Part shown: positions 53,410 to 62,462 of the stretch, in pieces
How positions within the stretch are numbered: the first letter of the stretch is position 1
Layout: every line of letters starts with the position of its first letter
Source: JAFGPS01 sp964570855
Lineage (GTDB): Bacteria > Planctomycetota > Phycisphaerae > Sedimentisphaerales > Anaerobacaceae
NCBI GenBank assembly: GCA_964570855.1
Contig: CAZMZR010000004.1
Location: 3,206-67,205 of the forward strand
Reading direction: 5' to 3'
DNA length: 64,000 bases
Position numbers and translations under genes: made by a program
The notes under the pieces: generated by a model
Told to the model about the DNA's origin: nothing
The model's input: only the letters and a program-made list of their open reading frames with translations
The model's database searches: none

Positions 53410-55236
53410 TCAGCCCCTGAAATACATATAGATTGCTACAATGATTACACACAAAATAACCGAGAAGATAACATCGGACTTGGACCAACTGGACCTTGAT
53501 TTCTCCCGATCCTCTATCGTTGTAGTTCCATATGTAAGGCCGCTTATTTTTTCATAGGACGGTGGCGCCGTCAAATAGCTGACAACTACCATCATGATAA
53601 CACAAACGATAAGTATAAATATACTGTAATACTGGAAGAAGATATTGTTCATGACCCAGAGGAAGGAACCCTGCTCGTATCCGGAGAACTCCCCGAATAT
53701 CTTTACAAAGAACGGGGTATCTCTCAAAGCAACAGGCGTATCTATTGCCAGACGGAACATCCCGAGGAGGAATCCCACAATAAGGGCCGACAAACATCCC
53801 TTCGCATTGAGACGCTTGAAAAAGACTCCGAGGAAGAAGACAACAAAAATCGGAGGAGCAAGGTAAGACTGTACACCCTGTAAATAATCATATAAACCCT
53901 TCCCACCCTGTATCACAGGTATCCACAGTAAACCTATCAACACCATAACGGTAGTAGCGACACGGCCGACCCATACAAGCTGATGCTGTGAGGCCTTCGG
54001 TCGGAACTTTGAATAAAAGTCCATAGTGAACAGGGTCGAAGATGCGTTAAAAACGCCGGAAAGCGAACTCATCAGCGCCGCCAGCAGACCCGCCACCACG
54101 ATACCTCGGATACCGGCCGGCAGAACCGTCATCACCAGCAACGGAAAAGCTTTTTGCGATTCGGTACGAATAACATGTCCCTGGGCATCCAATATGGTCT
54201 GACTAATGATTTCTGATTTGCCGCTTGTGGCCAGAGCAAAACAGATCATACCGGGAATAATAAAAATAAATACAGGCAGAAGTTTGAAAAAGGATGCACA
54301 AATCGAGCCTCGTCGGGCTTCACGTTCATTAGGTGCTCCCAGTGCACGCTGAACAATATACTGATCCGTACACCAGTACCACAAACCTATAACCGGCGCA
54401 CAAAAGAGCATTCCCAACCAGGGATAATTACTGTTGAAGTACCAAGCCATACGAGTCGATTCCCTCACAGGCGCCCATGTACCTTCGATACCTTCCGGCA
54501 CTAACGGTTTCCATAGATTGAACATTTCAGAGCCGCATATCGTCCGCAATTCTCCCCAGCCGCCTAATGCTTTCAGGCCGAAAATTGTCACCAAAATCGA
54601 GCCGAACACCAGAATAACAGTCTGCACCGCTTCAGTATAGGCCACAGCCCGCAGACCGCCGAGAACAGTGTAAATTCCGGTCAGAACAATGACAAGAATA
54701 GAACCGAGCCAGAAACTATCCAGTACTGTGAATCCCAAATCCAAACGCATTTCCGGCAGGAGTACGGAAAATACGATACCTCCGGCAAAGATACCGACTG
54801 CAATCTTCGTTACTACGTAAGCCACAAGTGAGATAATCGATAAAACCCAGCGTGCAGTTGGTGAGAAGCGTCTTTCCAGGAACTCGGGCATCGTAAAAAC
54901 TTTTGAACGTGAATAAAACGGAACCATGACCCAGCCTAACATCAGCAGGCACCAGGCATGTAATTCATAATGCGCCATTGCCACACCATCGGTAGCACCC
55001 GAACCAGCTAGACCTACCAGGTGTTCCGAGCCGATATTCGATGCAAAAATCGACGCACCTACGATAAACCAACCAAGGTTGCGACCGGCAAGGAAGTAAT
55101 CATCGGCCGTGTCTTTGCTTTTTGTAATTACCCACAAGGCAACACCAAGCAGAATCGCAAAATACACGGCGATTGCTATCCAATCCAGGGTAGTAAATGC
55201 CCCGCCGACTTGTGCAAGAACTCCAAATGATTCCAT
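53410..55236 (-). CDS. Sodium/sugar symporter, SGLT-like
   Basis: This 608-residue SSS-family transporter has about 14 helices. Typical segments are VYFAILLGVALWVITKSKDTADDYFLAGRNLGWFIVGASIFASNIGSEHLVGLAGSGA, GGLRAVAYTEAVQTVIL, WYWCTDQYIVQRALGAPNEREARRG and AALMSSLSGVFNASSTLFTMDFY, which match sugar carriers of the SGLT group. It is divergent from araB and shares its control region, so L-arabinose is the likely substrate. That is inference from position. Confidence 0.92.
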   Translation of the reverse strand: MESFGVLAQVGGAFTTLDWIAIAVYFAILLGVALWVITKSKDTADDYFLAGRNLGWFIVGASIFASNIGSEHLVGLAGSGATDGVAMAHYELHAWCLLMLGWVMVPFYSRSKVFTMPEFLERRFSPTARWVLSIISLVAYVVTKIAVGIFAGGIVFSVLLPEMRLDLGFTVLDSFWLGSILVIVLTGIYTVLGGLRAVAYTEAVQTVILVFGSILVTIFGLKALGGWGELRTICGSEMFNLWKPLVPEGIEGTWAPVRESTRMAWYFNSNYPWLGMLFCAPVIGLWYWCTDQYIVQRALGAPNEREARRGSICASFFKLLPVFIFIIPGMICFALATSGKSEIISQTILDAQGHVIRTESQKAFPLLVMTVLPAGIRGIVVAGLLAALMSSLSGVFNASSTLFTMDFYSKFRPKASQHQLVWVGRVATTVMVLIGLLWIPVIQGGKGLYDYLQGVQSYLAPPIFVVFFLGVFFKRLNAKGCLSALIVGFLLGMFRLAIDTPVALRDTPFFVKIFGEFSGYEQGSFLWVMNNIFFQYYSIFILIVCVIMMVVVSYLTAPPSYEKISGLTYGTTTIEDREKSRSSWSKSDVIFSVILCVIIVAIYMYFRG

Positions 55237-55280
55237 AAGATGTCCTTTCCTTTAAATTTTCACATATCTCTTATGTTACA

Positions 55281-55290
55281 CATCGTTTCC
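55281..55290. promoter_or_regulatory. CATCGTTTCC motif, symporter side
   Basis: The same ten bases recur at 55565-55574 on the araB side of this 369-base divergent control region. This copy lies between the symporter -10 box and its ATG. It may be a binding site for an arabinose regulator. Confidence 0.35.
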
Positions 55291-55295
55291 GGGAA

Positions 55296-55324
55296 ATTCT
55301 ACTGATTGAGACGGCATGTTGCAA
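55296..55324 (-). promoter_or_regulatory. Promoter of the symporter gene
   Basis: On the minus strand TTGCAA (55319-55324) and TAGAAT (55296-55301) are 17 bases apart, about 60 bases before the ATG. A weaker plus-strand pair for araB, TTGACG (55475-55480) and TATAAA (55500-55505), has a long 19-base spacer. Confidence 0.55.
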
Positions 55325-55564
55325 TAATTTTCCATTATCTGTATAGAATTTGATTTAATAATCTTCTTCGGTAAGGTTAAATCCGCAATTACCCGGATTA
55401 ATCCTCGGATACAAGGTGATAAAATTAATGATTTCATTTGAAAATTCCCAATAAAGGGGGAAAAAAGAGCATTTTGACGTATTTCGGAAATAATACAGTA
55501 TAAAAGATAAAAATAACCACAATACAAAGATTAGACACTTGAAACTCAAGGCAAGACTACATAT

Positions 55565-55574
55565 CATCGTTTCC
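55565..55574. promoter_or_regulatory. CATCGTTTCC motif, araB side
   Basis: Second exact copy of the ten-base word at 55281-55290. It lies 31 bases before the araB ATG, in a position to block or activate transcription. No other copy was noticed in the window. Confidence 0.35.
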
Positions 55575-55605
55575 ACAAAAAATATTATACTGAAAGGGTA
55601 AATAA

Positions 55606-57291
55606 ATGGCATACACAATTGGTCTTGACTACGGTACGAACTCTGTAAGGTGTCTGATTGTTGATGTCACTAACGGCAATGAGCCGGGCACGGCAGTATA
55701 TGAATACGAAACCGGCGAAGCCGGCATTATCCTTGATCCGTCCGATCACAATCTGGCCAGACAAAATCCCGCCGATTATCTCAAAGGCGCCCAGGTTACA
55801 ATCAAAGCTGCTATACTGCAGGCCAAAAAAGCGGACACGAACTTCGATACGAGTAAAATAATCGGTATCGGCGTTGATACAACCGGCTCAACTCCCCTGC
55901 CGATCGATAAAAACGGCACGCCCCTGAGCTTCTCGGATCAATTCAAGGATAATCCGAACGCACACGCCTGGCTCTGGAAAGACCACACCGGTCACGCCGA
56001 AGCGGCCGAAATCACCGAATTAGCTCAAAAAGAGCACCCCGAATATCTTACCAAGTGTGGCGGAATATATTCTTCCGAATGGTTCTTCAGTAAAATACTG
56101 CACTGCCTGCGAGCAGACCCAAAGGTCTTTGACGCCGCATATACATGGATCGAACATGCCGACTGGGTACCTGCAATTCTTACGGGTACGGATCATCCGG
56201 ATAAACTCAAACGCTGCCGTTGTGCCGCCGGACATAAGGCAATGTTTAACGATGCATGGGGCGGTTATCCTGCCAGGGATTTTTTAACCAAACTGGACCC
56301 TAAGTTAGGCCGGCTCCGCGATACACTCAGCGACAAAACCTATGCAGTGGATACGAAGGCCGGAGATTTAACAAAAGAATGGGCTGAAAAACTGTCTGTC
56401 CCCGCGGGCATTCCGGTTGCAATGGGCGCTTTCGATGCGCACTTAGGCGGCGTCGGTTCCGGCATTAAAGAAGGCGTGCTGGTTAAAATCATCGGTACCA
56501 GCACCTGCGATATGCTTGTTTCCGAAACCGGTAAAAAACTGGCCGATATTCCGGGCATCTGCGGCATTGTCGATGGCTCCATTTTGCCGGGCTTTTTCGG
56601 CCTTGAGGCGGGCCAGTCTGCGGTGGGTGATATATTCAACTGGTTCGTTAATTACATCCAGGCGGGCGGCAAATCCACAGGCTCTCACGAGGCTCTTACC
56701 GAAAAAGCCGCAAAGCTCAAACCTGGTCAATCCGGCCTGATGGCTCTCGACTGGAATAACGGCAACAGAACCATACTTGTTGACCAGAGACTAACCGGAC
56801 TATTGTTAGGACAGACACTTCATACAAAGCCGGAAGAAATATATCGGGCATTAATTGAGGCCACCGCATTCGGCGCCCTTACTATCATTAACAGGTTCGA
56901 GGAATACGGCGTCAAAGTTAAAGAAGTTATCAACTGCGGCGGGATCGCCGAGAAGAATCCTCTGATTATGCAGATTTACGCCGATGTTACCGGCAGGGAA
57001 ATGAAAATTTCCCGTTCGGCACAGAGTTGTGCTCTCGGTTCGGCCGTTGCTGCCGCGGTCGTGGCCGGTTCGAGCGGAGGAGGATACGACAACTATGCCG
57101 ATGCTCAAACCGCAATGTGCGGTATAAAGGATATCACGTTTAAGCCCATCGCCGAAAATCACGCCGTATATAAAAAGTTATACAACATTTACAAACAGCT
57201 ACACGACGCCTTCGGTCTGAAGGAGACATCGACAAAACTGGCAAATGTAATGAAAGACCTGTTGAACATTAAAGATGCTGTGAATGCATGA
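55606..57291 (+). CDS. araB: L-ribulokinase
   Basis: AraB phosphorylates L-ribulose. The 561-residue FGGY-family kinase has the N-terminal phosphate loop YTIGLDYGTNSVRCLIVD, GIGVDTTGSTPLPID, GSGIKEGVLVKIIGTSTCDML, GQSAVGDIFNWFVN and the FGGY C-terminal VINCGGIAEKNPLIMQIYADVTGREM. The length and the GVDTTGSTP wording are those of AraB rather than of xylulokinase. It starts the plus-strand arabinose operon; AAAGGG precedes ATG 55606. Confidence 0.95.
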   Translation: MAYTIGLDYGTNSVRCLIVDVTNGNEPGTAVYEYETGEAGIILDPSDHNLARQNPADYLKGAQVTIKAAILQAKKADTNFDTSKIIGIGVDTTGSTPLPIDKNGTPLSFSDQFKDNPNAHAWLWKDHTGHAEAAEITELAQKEHPEYLTKCGGIYSSEWFFSKILHCLRADPKVFDAAYTWIEHADWVPAILTGTDHPDKLKRCRCAAGHKAMFNDAWGGYPARDFLTKLDPKLGRLRDTLSDKTYAVDTKAGDLTKEWAEKLSVPAGIPVAMGAFDAHLGGVGSGIKEGVLVKIIGTSTCDMLVSETGKKLADIPGICGIVDGSILPGFFGLEAGQSAVGDIFNWFVNYIQAGGKSTGSHEALTEKAAKLKPGQSGLMALDWNNGNRTILVDQRLTGLLLGQTLHTKPEEIYRALIEATAFGALTIINRFEEYGVKVKEVINCGGIAEKNPLIMQIYADVTGREMKISRSAQSCALGSAVAAAVVAGSSGGGYDNYADAQTAMCGIKDITFKPIAENHAVYKKLYNIYKQLHDAFGLKETSTKLANVMKDLLNIKDAVNA

Positions 57292-57301
57292 GATAACCAT
57301 T

Positions 57302-57991
57302 ATGTACGAGGAACTTAAAAAAACTGTTTGCCAATCCAACATCGAACTGCAAAAGCAAAATCTCATCATCTATAGTTGGGGAAACGTCAGCGGAATAGAC
57401 CGCCGGGCGGGTGTGGTCGCCATCAAACCGAGCGGCGTCTCTTACGACGATTTGACACCGGAGATGATAGTCCTGCTCGATCTCGATGGGAACATTGTCG
57501 AGGGAACTTTGAAACCTTCATCAGATACACCAACCCACCTGGAGCTATACAGAAACTTCGAGACCATCGGCGGGATATGCCATACACATTCGATTTGCGC
57601 AACCGCATGGGCGCAGGCGTGCATTGAAATTCCCTGCTTCGGGACCACACACGCCGATTATTTCTACGGCCCTGTTCCCGTTACCGATATTATGAAAAAA
57701 GACGAAATCGAGAACGATTACGAGCTGAATACAGGCAAAGCAATCGTCAGGAGATTCGCCGGTATCGATCCGATGCAAATTCCGGCGGTGCTCGTGGCCA
57801 ACCACGGCCCGTTTTCCTGGGGTCGGTCCGCCGAATCCGCCGTCGAAGCAATGGTAGTACTGGAGGAAATAGCTACAATGGCTTTGAGCACAATAATGAT
57901 AAGCCAACAACAGGGACAAATCGGCAAGACTCTTCTCGACAAACATTATTTACGTAAACACGGCAGGAATGCCTATTATGGCCAAAAATAG
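57302..57991 (+). CDS. araD: L-ribulose-5-phosphate 4-epimerase
   Basis: AraD turns L-ribulose-5-phosphate into D-xylulose-5-phosphate. From ATG 57302 the 229 residues align with E. coli AraD from its first Met (MYEELKKTVCQSNIELQKQNLI). An earlier ATG at 57284 would overlap araB by eight bases; neither start has a clear ribosome-binding site. The zinc ligands lie in CHTHS and in VANHGPFSWG. GTTHADYFYGPVPVT and LLDKHYLRKHGRNAYYGQ are diagnostic of AraD over fuculose aldolase. Confidence 0.95.
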   Translation: MYEELKKTVCQSNIELQKQNLIIYSWGNVSGIDRRAGVVAIKPSGVSYDDLTPEMIVLLDLDGNIVEGTLKPSSDTPTHLELYRNFETIGGICHTHSICATAWAQACIEIPCFGTTHADYFYGPVPVTDIMKKDEIENDYELNTGKAIVRRFAGIDPMQIPAVLVANHGPFSWGRSAESAVEAMVVLEEIATMALSTIMISQQQGQIGKTLLDKHYLRKHGRNAYYGQK

Positions 57992-58047
57992 ACACCCCGG
58001 GGACAACTGCCTCGAATTTATAAATCCTACAAATTGGAGAGATTAAA

Positions 58048-59454
58048 ATGAAAAAGACAACATTCGGCGTCATCGTTGGGAACCGCGGTTTTTTCCCCGA
58101 TGCGTTAGCCAAAGACGGGCGTAAAAATATCCTCGATACGCTCAGGAAAAACGGCTTCAACACAGTCGCCCTTTCGATGCAGGAAACGAAATACGGCGCA
58201 GTTGAGACTTTTGCCGATGCCAAAAAATGCGCAGCCCTGTTTGCACAAAACAGCAACAAAATTGACGGCATAGTTGTAACGCTCCCGAATTTCGGCGATG
58301 AAAAAGGTGTCGCCGAGACAGTTAAACGCTCCGGTCTCGAAGTGCCGATTTTGATTCAGGCCGAGCCTGACGTTCAGGGCAAAATGACAATCGCCGACAG
58401 AAGAGATTCCTTCTGCGGTAAAATAAGTGCCTGCAACAATCTCAGACAGGCGGGCATTCCATATACTCTGACAAGCTCACACACAGTTGGAGTCGCTTCG
58501 GCACAGTTTAAGCAAGACCTGGATGACTTTGACTCGATTTGCAGAATCGTCAAGGGCCTTAAAAACGCCAGGTTCGGAGCCATCGGCGCCCGCACCGGTG
58601 CATTTAATACCGTCCGTTACAGCGAAAAAATTCTCGAACTATCCGGCATCTCCGTAGAAACGATTGATTTATCCGAAATCCTTGGAAAAGTCGAACTGCT
58701 TGCCGACAAAGACAGGGCCGTTAAAAGAAAACTGGATACTATTAAAAAGTATATCTCCACGAAGTCAATTCCCGAACAGCAGCTATTGAAAATGGCAAAA
58801 TTCGGTTATGTCATCGACCAATGGATCAAAGAAAACGAGCTCAACGGGACCGCTATCCAATGCTGGACGGCACTGGAAGAGTTCTTTGGAATAGTACCCT
58901 GCACGCTTATGAGTATGATGAGCGAATCTCTGGTCCCCAGCGCATGCGAGGTTGATATTACAGGCCTGTTAGGGATGTACATTCTTCAATTGGCCGCCGG
59001 GACACCAAGCGCCATTCTGGACTGGAACAATAACTACGGCTCCGATCCCGACAAATGCGTCCTGTTCCATTGCAGTAATCTGCCCAAGTCGTTCTTTGGA
59101 AGCTCAAAGATGGATTATCAGGAGATAATCGCCGGCTCAGTAGGAAAAGAAAATACATACGGCACGGTTGTCGGTTCAATAGCTCCGGGCAAGGCGACTT
59201 TCTGCAGGACTACTACCGACGATGCCGCCGGCGATATCTGTGCATATGTCGGACAAGGTAATTTCACAAACGATAAACTCGCGACTTTCGGCGGCTACGG
59301 CGTAATGAAAATCGCCAACCTCCAGCTTCTCCTGGAATACATCTGTAAAATGGGATATGAACATCACGTCGCCGTCAGCAGGTCTCAAAAGGCCGATGCA
59401 ATTGCAGAAGCCCTCGATAATTATATGGGCTGGGAAGTTTATCGCCACGAATAG
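58048..59454 (+). CDS. L-fucose/L-arabinose isomerase-family enzyme
   Basis: This is a 468-residue protein of the FucI-related group (COG2407). The N-terminal part has VIVGNRGFFPDALAKDGRKNIL. The C-terminal catalytic part has CWTALEEFFGIVPCTLMSMMSESLVPSACEVDITGLLGMYILQLAAG and AILDWNNNYGSDPDKCVLFHCSN; the Glu, Asp and His there fit the metal site. It does not look like AraA. Because it follows araB and araD, and no AraA is in the locus, it probably isomerises L-arabinose to L-ribulose. D-arabinose or L-fucose are alternatives. GGAGAG precedes ATG 58048. Confidence 0.88.
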   Translation: MKKTTFGVIVGNRGFFPDALAKDGRKNILDTLRKNGFNTVALSMQETKYGAVETFADAKKCAALFAQNSNKIDGIVVTLPNFGDEKGVAETVKRSGLEVPILIQAEPDVQGKMTIADRRDSFCGKISACNNLRQAGIPYTLTSSHTVGVASAQFKQDLDDFDSICRIVKGLKNARFGAIGARTGAFNTVRYSEKILELSGISVETIDLSEILGKVELLADKDRAVKRKLDTIKKYISTKSIPEQQLLKMAKFGYVIDQWIKENELNGTAIQCWTALEEFFGIVPCTLMSMMSESLVPSACEVDITGLLGMYILQLAAGTPSAILDWNNNYGSDPDKCVLFHCSNLPKSFFGSSKMDYQEIIAGSVGKENTYGTVVGSIAPGKATFCRTTTDDAAGDICAYVGQGNFTNDKLATFGGYGVMKIANLQLLLEYICKMGYEHHVAVSRSQKADAIAEALDNYMGWEVYRHE

Positions 59455-59485
59455 TATCCGGATATGCAGACAGCTTTATCAGGAA

Positions 59486-59507
59486 TTTGAAACTCATGAA
59501 TTTCAAA
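59486..59507. promoter_or_regulatory. Inverted repeat upstream of GH127
   Basis: TTTGAAA and TTTCAAA flank an 8-base centre in the 174-base gap between the isomerase and GH127 genes. It could be an operator for separate control of the secreted enzyme. Confidence 0.35.
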
Positions 59508-59628
59508 GCTTGCCTTGTAAGGATCCGAATTTATACAGGCAGAAATGCATAATCTCCCCTGATACCGGAATAATATAAAAACGGCATGCTAATATGATAC
59601 AGAAATGGATATTAAGGAGAAAGCTACC

Positions 59629-62040
59629 ATGAAACGATTCTTTTTATGCTCATTTTTTCTGATATATCTATCTGGTTTATCTAATGATGCTTTTGCCCAG
59701 GATTACCCAATCCAGCCCGTTCCATTTACAGCGGTCAAATTAAACGACGGATTCTGGGCGCCGCGCATTAAACGAAACCATGAAGTAACCATTCCTATCG
59801 CTATCGAACAATGTTACAAAACCGGTAGAGTCGATAATTTCCTGTTCGCCGCCGGATTAAAAGAAGGAAAGTTCTGCACGGATTACCCATTCGACGACAC
59901 GGACATATATAAAATCATCGAAGGGGCCAGCTATTCGATTCAGACCTTCCCCGACAAAGAGCTGGAAGCCAAAATAGATACTCTTATCGAGTACATCGGC
60001 AAGGCCCAGGAGCCGGACGGTTATCTTTATACGACCCGAACTATCGACCCGAATCACCCTCACGAATGGGCAGGTTCGAAACGCTGGGAAAAGGTCTCTA
60101 ACTTAAGTCACGAACTCTATAACAGCGGGCATTTATACGAAGCGGCCGTCGCGCATTATCAGGCAACCGGCAAACGAACATTGCTCGATATCGCCATTAA
60201 AAACGCCGACCTGCTGTGCCGTGATTTCGGCCCCGGCAAGCTGGACAATTACCCCGGACACCAGATTGTCGAAATGGGACTGGTCAAAATGTACCGCGCG
60301 ACGGGTAAAAAGGAATACCTCGACCTGGCAAAATTTTTCCTCGATATTCGCGACAAGGGCAGGCAATACAACCAGAGCCACAAAAAAGTCACCGAACAGA
60401 CCGAAGCCGTCGGCCACGCCGTACGCGCGACATACATGTATTCGGGCATGGCCGACGTTGCAGCTTTGACCGGAGATACGGCATATACGAATGCGATAAT
60501 CAGCATTTGGAAGGATGTTATCCGGGGCAAGCTTTATATCACGGGAGGTATCGGCGCAACTGGCGGACACGAAGGATTCGGCCCGCCTTACGTGCTGCCT
60601 AACTTAACTGCATACAACGAAACCTGTGCCGCTATCGGGAATATTTACTGGAACTATCGCCTGTTCCTTCTCGACGGTAACGCCGAATATTACGACGTGC
60701 TGGAGCGGACGCTTTACAACGGAATGATTTCAGGTGTGTCACTGAGCGGCGACCGTTTCTTCTATCCGAATCCGCTCGAATCCCAGGGAAAGCATCAGCG
60801 AAGCGAATGGTTCGGCTGCGCCTGTTGCCCGAGCAATGTTTGCAGGTTCACACCTTCTGTGCCGGGATACATCTATGCCAAAAATAATGACAGGCTCTAC
60901 GTCAATCTTTACATGAGCAACAAAGCCGACATCGATTTGGACGGCAATAAAACAGAGCTGACCCAGGTAACGGACTATCCGTGGACCGGTGACATTGAGA
61001 TTACTCTCAAACCGCAAGAAGAGAAGACGTTCGAGATCGCACTGCGAATACCCGGATGGGCGAGAAATCTCCCGGTCCCCGGCGATTTATATTCCTTCGA
61101 CGGAACGGACGAATCCGAAATACAGCTGTCGGTCAACGGCATACCGGCCGACTACCAAATGCAAAACGGATACGCCGTCTTAAAACAACAATGGAAAAAC
61201 GGCGACAAGATAAATCTCGATCTGCCCATGACCGTCCGCAGAATCAGGGCGAACGAAAAAGTTACCGCCGATGTCAACAGAGCAGCCCTGCAAAGGGGCC
61301 CGATTGTGTACTGCGCCGAATGGCCGGACAACGACGGTCATGTCCTTAATCTCGTCCTGCCGGACGACGCCGAACTGACATCCGGATATCGTGAAGACCT
61401 GTTAAACGGCGTAACAGTCATCCGTGGCCAAGCCTTCGATGCGATTTTCGGCAGAGACGGCAAATCCGTCTCAAAGCAGCAGAAGGAATTCCTGGCAATT
61501 CCATATTATGCCTGGGCCAATCGCGGCCCCGGAGAAATGGAGGTCTGGCTGGCACGAGATGAATCCGCAATACAGCTACCTACGCCGCCGGGACTTATAC
61601 CAAACGCATCATTTGAAAAGCAGACAGACAACAAACCCGACGGATGGGAACCACAAATATACAGCGGCGACGCCGAGTTCGACTGCGTCCGGGGCGGCCA
61701 TTCCGGCCAATGGTGCGTTACGATAGCATCCCAGAGCGGCACCGATGCCGGCTGGCTGGCTTCGGCAACCGTCGAGCCGCACTCGAAATACAGGCTGTCG
61801 GCCTGGATTAAGACGGAAAATATTTCCGCAGATTCCGGAAGAGGTGCCTTGCTCAATCTGCATAATATCCAGCCGCTGCAAACACCGGCGGTCACAGGAA
61901 CCAAAGACTGGAACCGGGTCGAAATTGTGTTTAATTCGGGCGACAATTCCATCGTGGAAATCAACTGCCTGCTCGGCGGCTGGGGTTTGTCCACCGGCAC
62001 GGCATGGTATGACGATGTTCAGCTCGAGCTTATTCCATAA
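59629..62040 (+). CDS. Secreted GH127 beta-L-arabinofuranosidase with C-terminal CBM-like domain
   Basis: This is 803 residues from ATG 59629, which follows GGAG and starts the signal peptide (FFLCSFFLIYLSGLSNDAFAQ); ATG 59605 adds eight charged residues and is less likely. The DUF1680/GH127 part spans about 25-640: FTAVKLNDGFWAPRIKRNHEVTIP, LYNSGHLYEAAVAHYQATGK, GGIGATGGHEGFG, and the zinc/nucleophile site SEWFGCACCPSNV, with Glu 393, Cys 397, Cys 399 and Cys 400. The family uses a zinc-bound Cys as nucleophile. The last 150 residues (LIPNASFEKQ, GQWCVTIASQ, YRLSAWIKTENI, AWYDDVQLEL) form a CBM4/9-like beta-sandwich. It would free L-arabinose for the genes upstream. Confidence 0.93.
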   Translation: MKRFFLCSFFLIYLSGLSNDAFAQDYPIQPVPFTAVKLNDGFWAPRIKRNHEVTIPIAIEQCYKTGRVDNFLFAAGLKEGKFCTDYPFDDTDIYKIIEGASYSIQTFPDKELEAKIDTLIEYIGKAQEPDGYLYTTRTIDPNHPHEWAGSKRWEKVSNLSHELYNSGHLYEAAVAHYQATGKRTLLDIAIKNADLLCRDFGPGKLDNYPGHQIVEMGLVKMYRATGKKEYLDLAKFFLDIRDKGRQYNQSHKKVTEQTEAVGHAVRATYMYSGMADVAALTGDTAYTNAIISIWKDVIRGKLYITGGIGATGGHEGFGPPYVLPNLTAYNETCAAIGNIYWNYRLFLLDGNAEYYDVLERTLYNGMISGVSLSGDRFFYPNPLESQGKHQRSEWFGCACCPSNVCRFTPSVPGYIYAKNNDRLYVNLYMSNKADIDLDGNKTELTQVTDYPWTGDIEITLKPQEEKTFEIALRIPGWARNLPVPGDLYSFDGTDESEIQLSVNGIPADYQMQNGYAVLKQQWKNGDKINLDLPMTVRRIRANEKVTADVNRAALQRGPIVYCAEWPDNDGHVLNLVLPDDAELTSGYREDLLNGVTVIRGQAFDAIFGRDGKSVSKQQKEFLAIPYYAWANRGPGEMEVWLARDESAIQLPTPPGLIPNASFEKQTDNKPDGWEPQIYSGDAEFDCVRGGHSGQWCVTIASQSGTDAGWLASATVEPHSKYRLSAWIKTENISADSGRGALLNLHNIQPLQTPAVTGTKDWNRVEIVFNSGDNSIVEINCLLGGWGLSTGTAWYDDVQLELIP

Positions 62041-62136
62041 ATTTCTGACCGCAGTTGGAAAATTTTTCTGGACAGGCACGAGAAGGTGCGATAGAATCTC
62101 TCTTTTAATAAATTTGAAATTTTGAGGTATGTGGCA

Positions 62137-62370
62137 ATGGCGCATAAAAAAGGACAAGGTTCCACAAGAAACGGCAGAGACAGTAACGCACAGTACAGGG
62201 GCATAAAGCGATACGGCGGTCAAACAGTCTGTGCAGGCTCAATAATCGTCCGGCAGTGCGGAACGAAATTCTTCCCCGGCAACAACGTCGGTATGGGCAG
62301 GGACTATACACTATTCGCAACCGCAGACGGACAAGTACAGTTCAAGGGCCGAAAAGTCCACATAGTCTGA
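62137..62370 (+). CDS. rpmA: 50S ribosomal protein L27
   Basis: This is 77 residues from ATG 62137 (GAGG upstream); the 62122 ATG would add five residues before the universal AHKKGQGSTRNGRDS start. KRYGGQTVCAGSIIVRQCGTKFFPGNNVGMGRDYTLFA is standard L27. No L21 gene (rplU) precedes it; the upstream neighbour is the GH127 gene. obgE follows, as usual. Confidence 0.97.
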   Translation: MAHKKGQGSTRNGRDSNAQYRGIKRYGGQTVCAGSIIVRQCGTKFFPGNNVGMGRDYTLFATADGQVQFKGRKVHIV

Positions 62371-62392
62371 TAAAATACGAAAAAACAATGGT

Positions 62393-62423
62393 AAAAAGGA
62401 TGGTATTTATGCCATCCTTTTTT
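62393..62423 (+). terminator. Hairpin terminator between rpmA and obgE
   Basis: AAAAAGGATGG pairs with CCATCCTTTTT around a short loop, an eleven-pair stem that ends in T. It would set rpmA expression above that of obgE, or be read through in part. Confidence 0.75.
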
Positions 62424-62462
62424 CATATCAGGACACATAACAAAAGTAGCGAGAGATAAACC

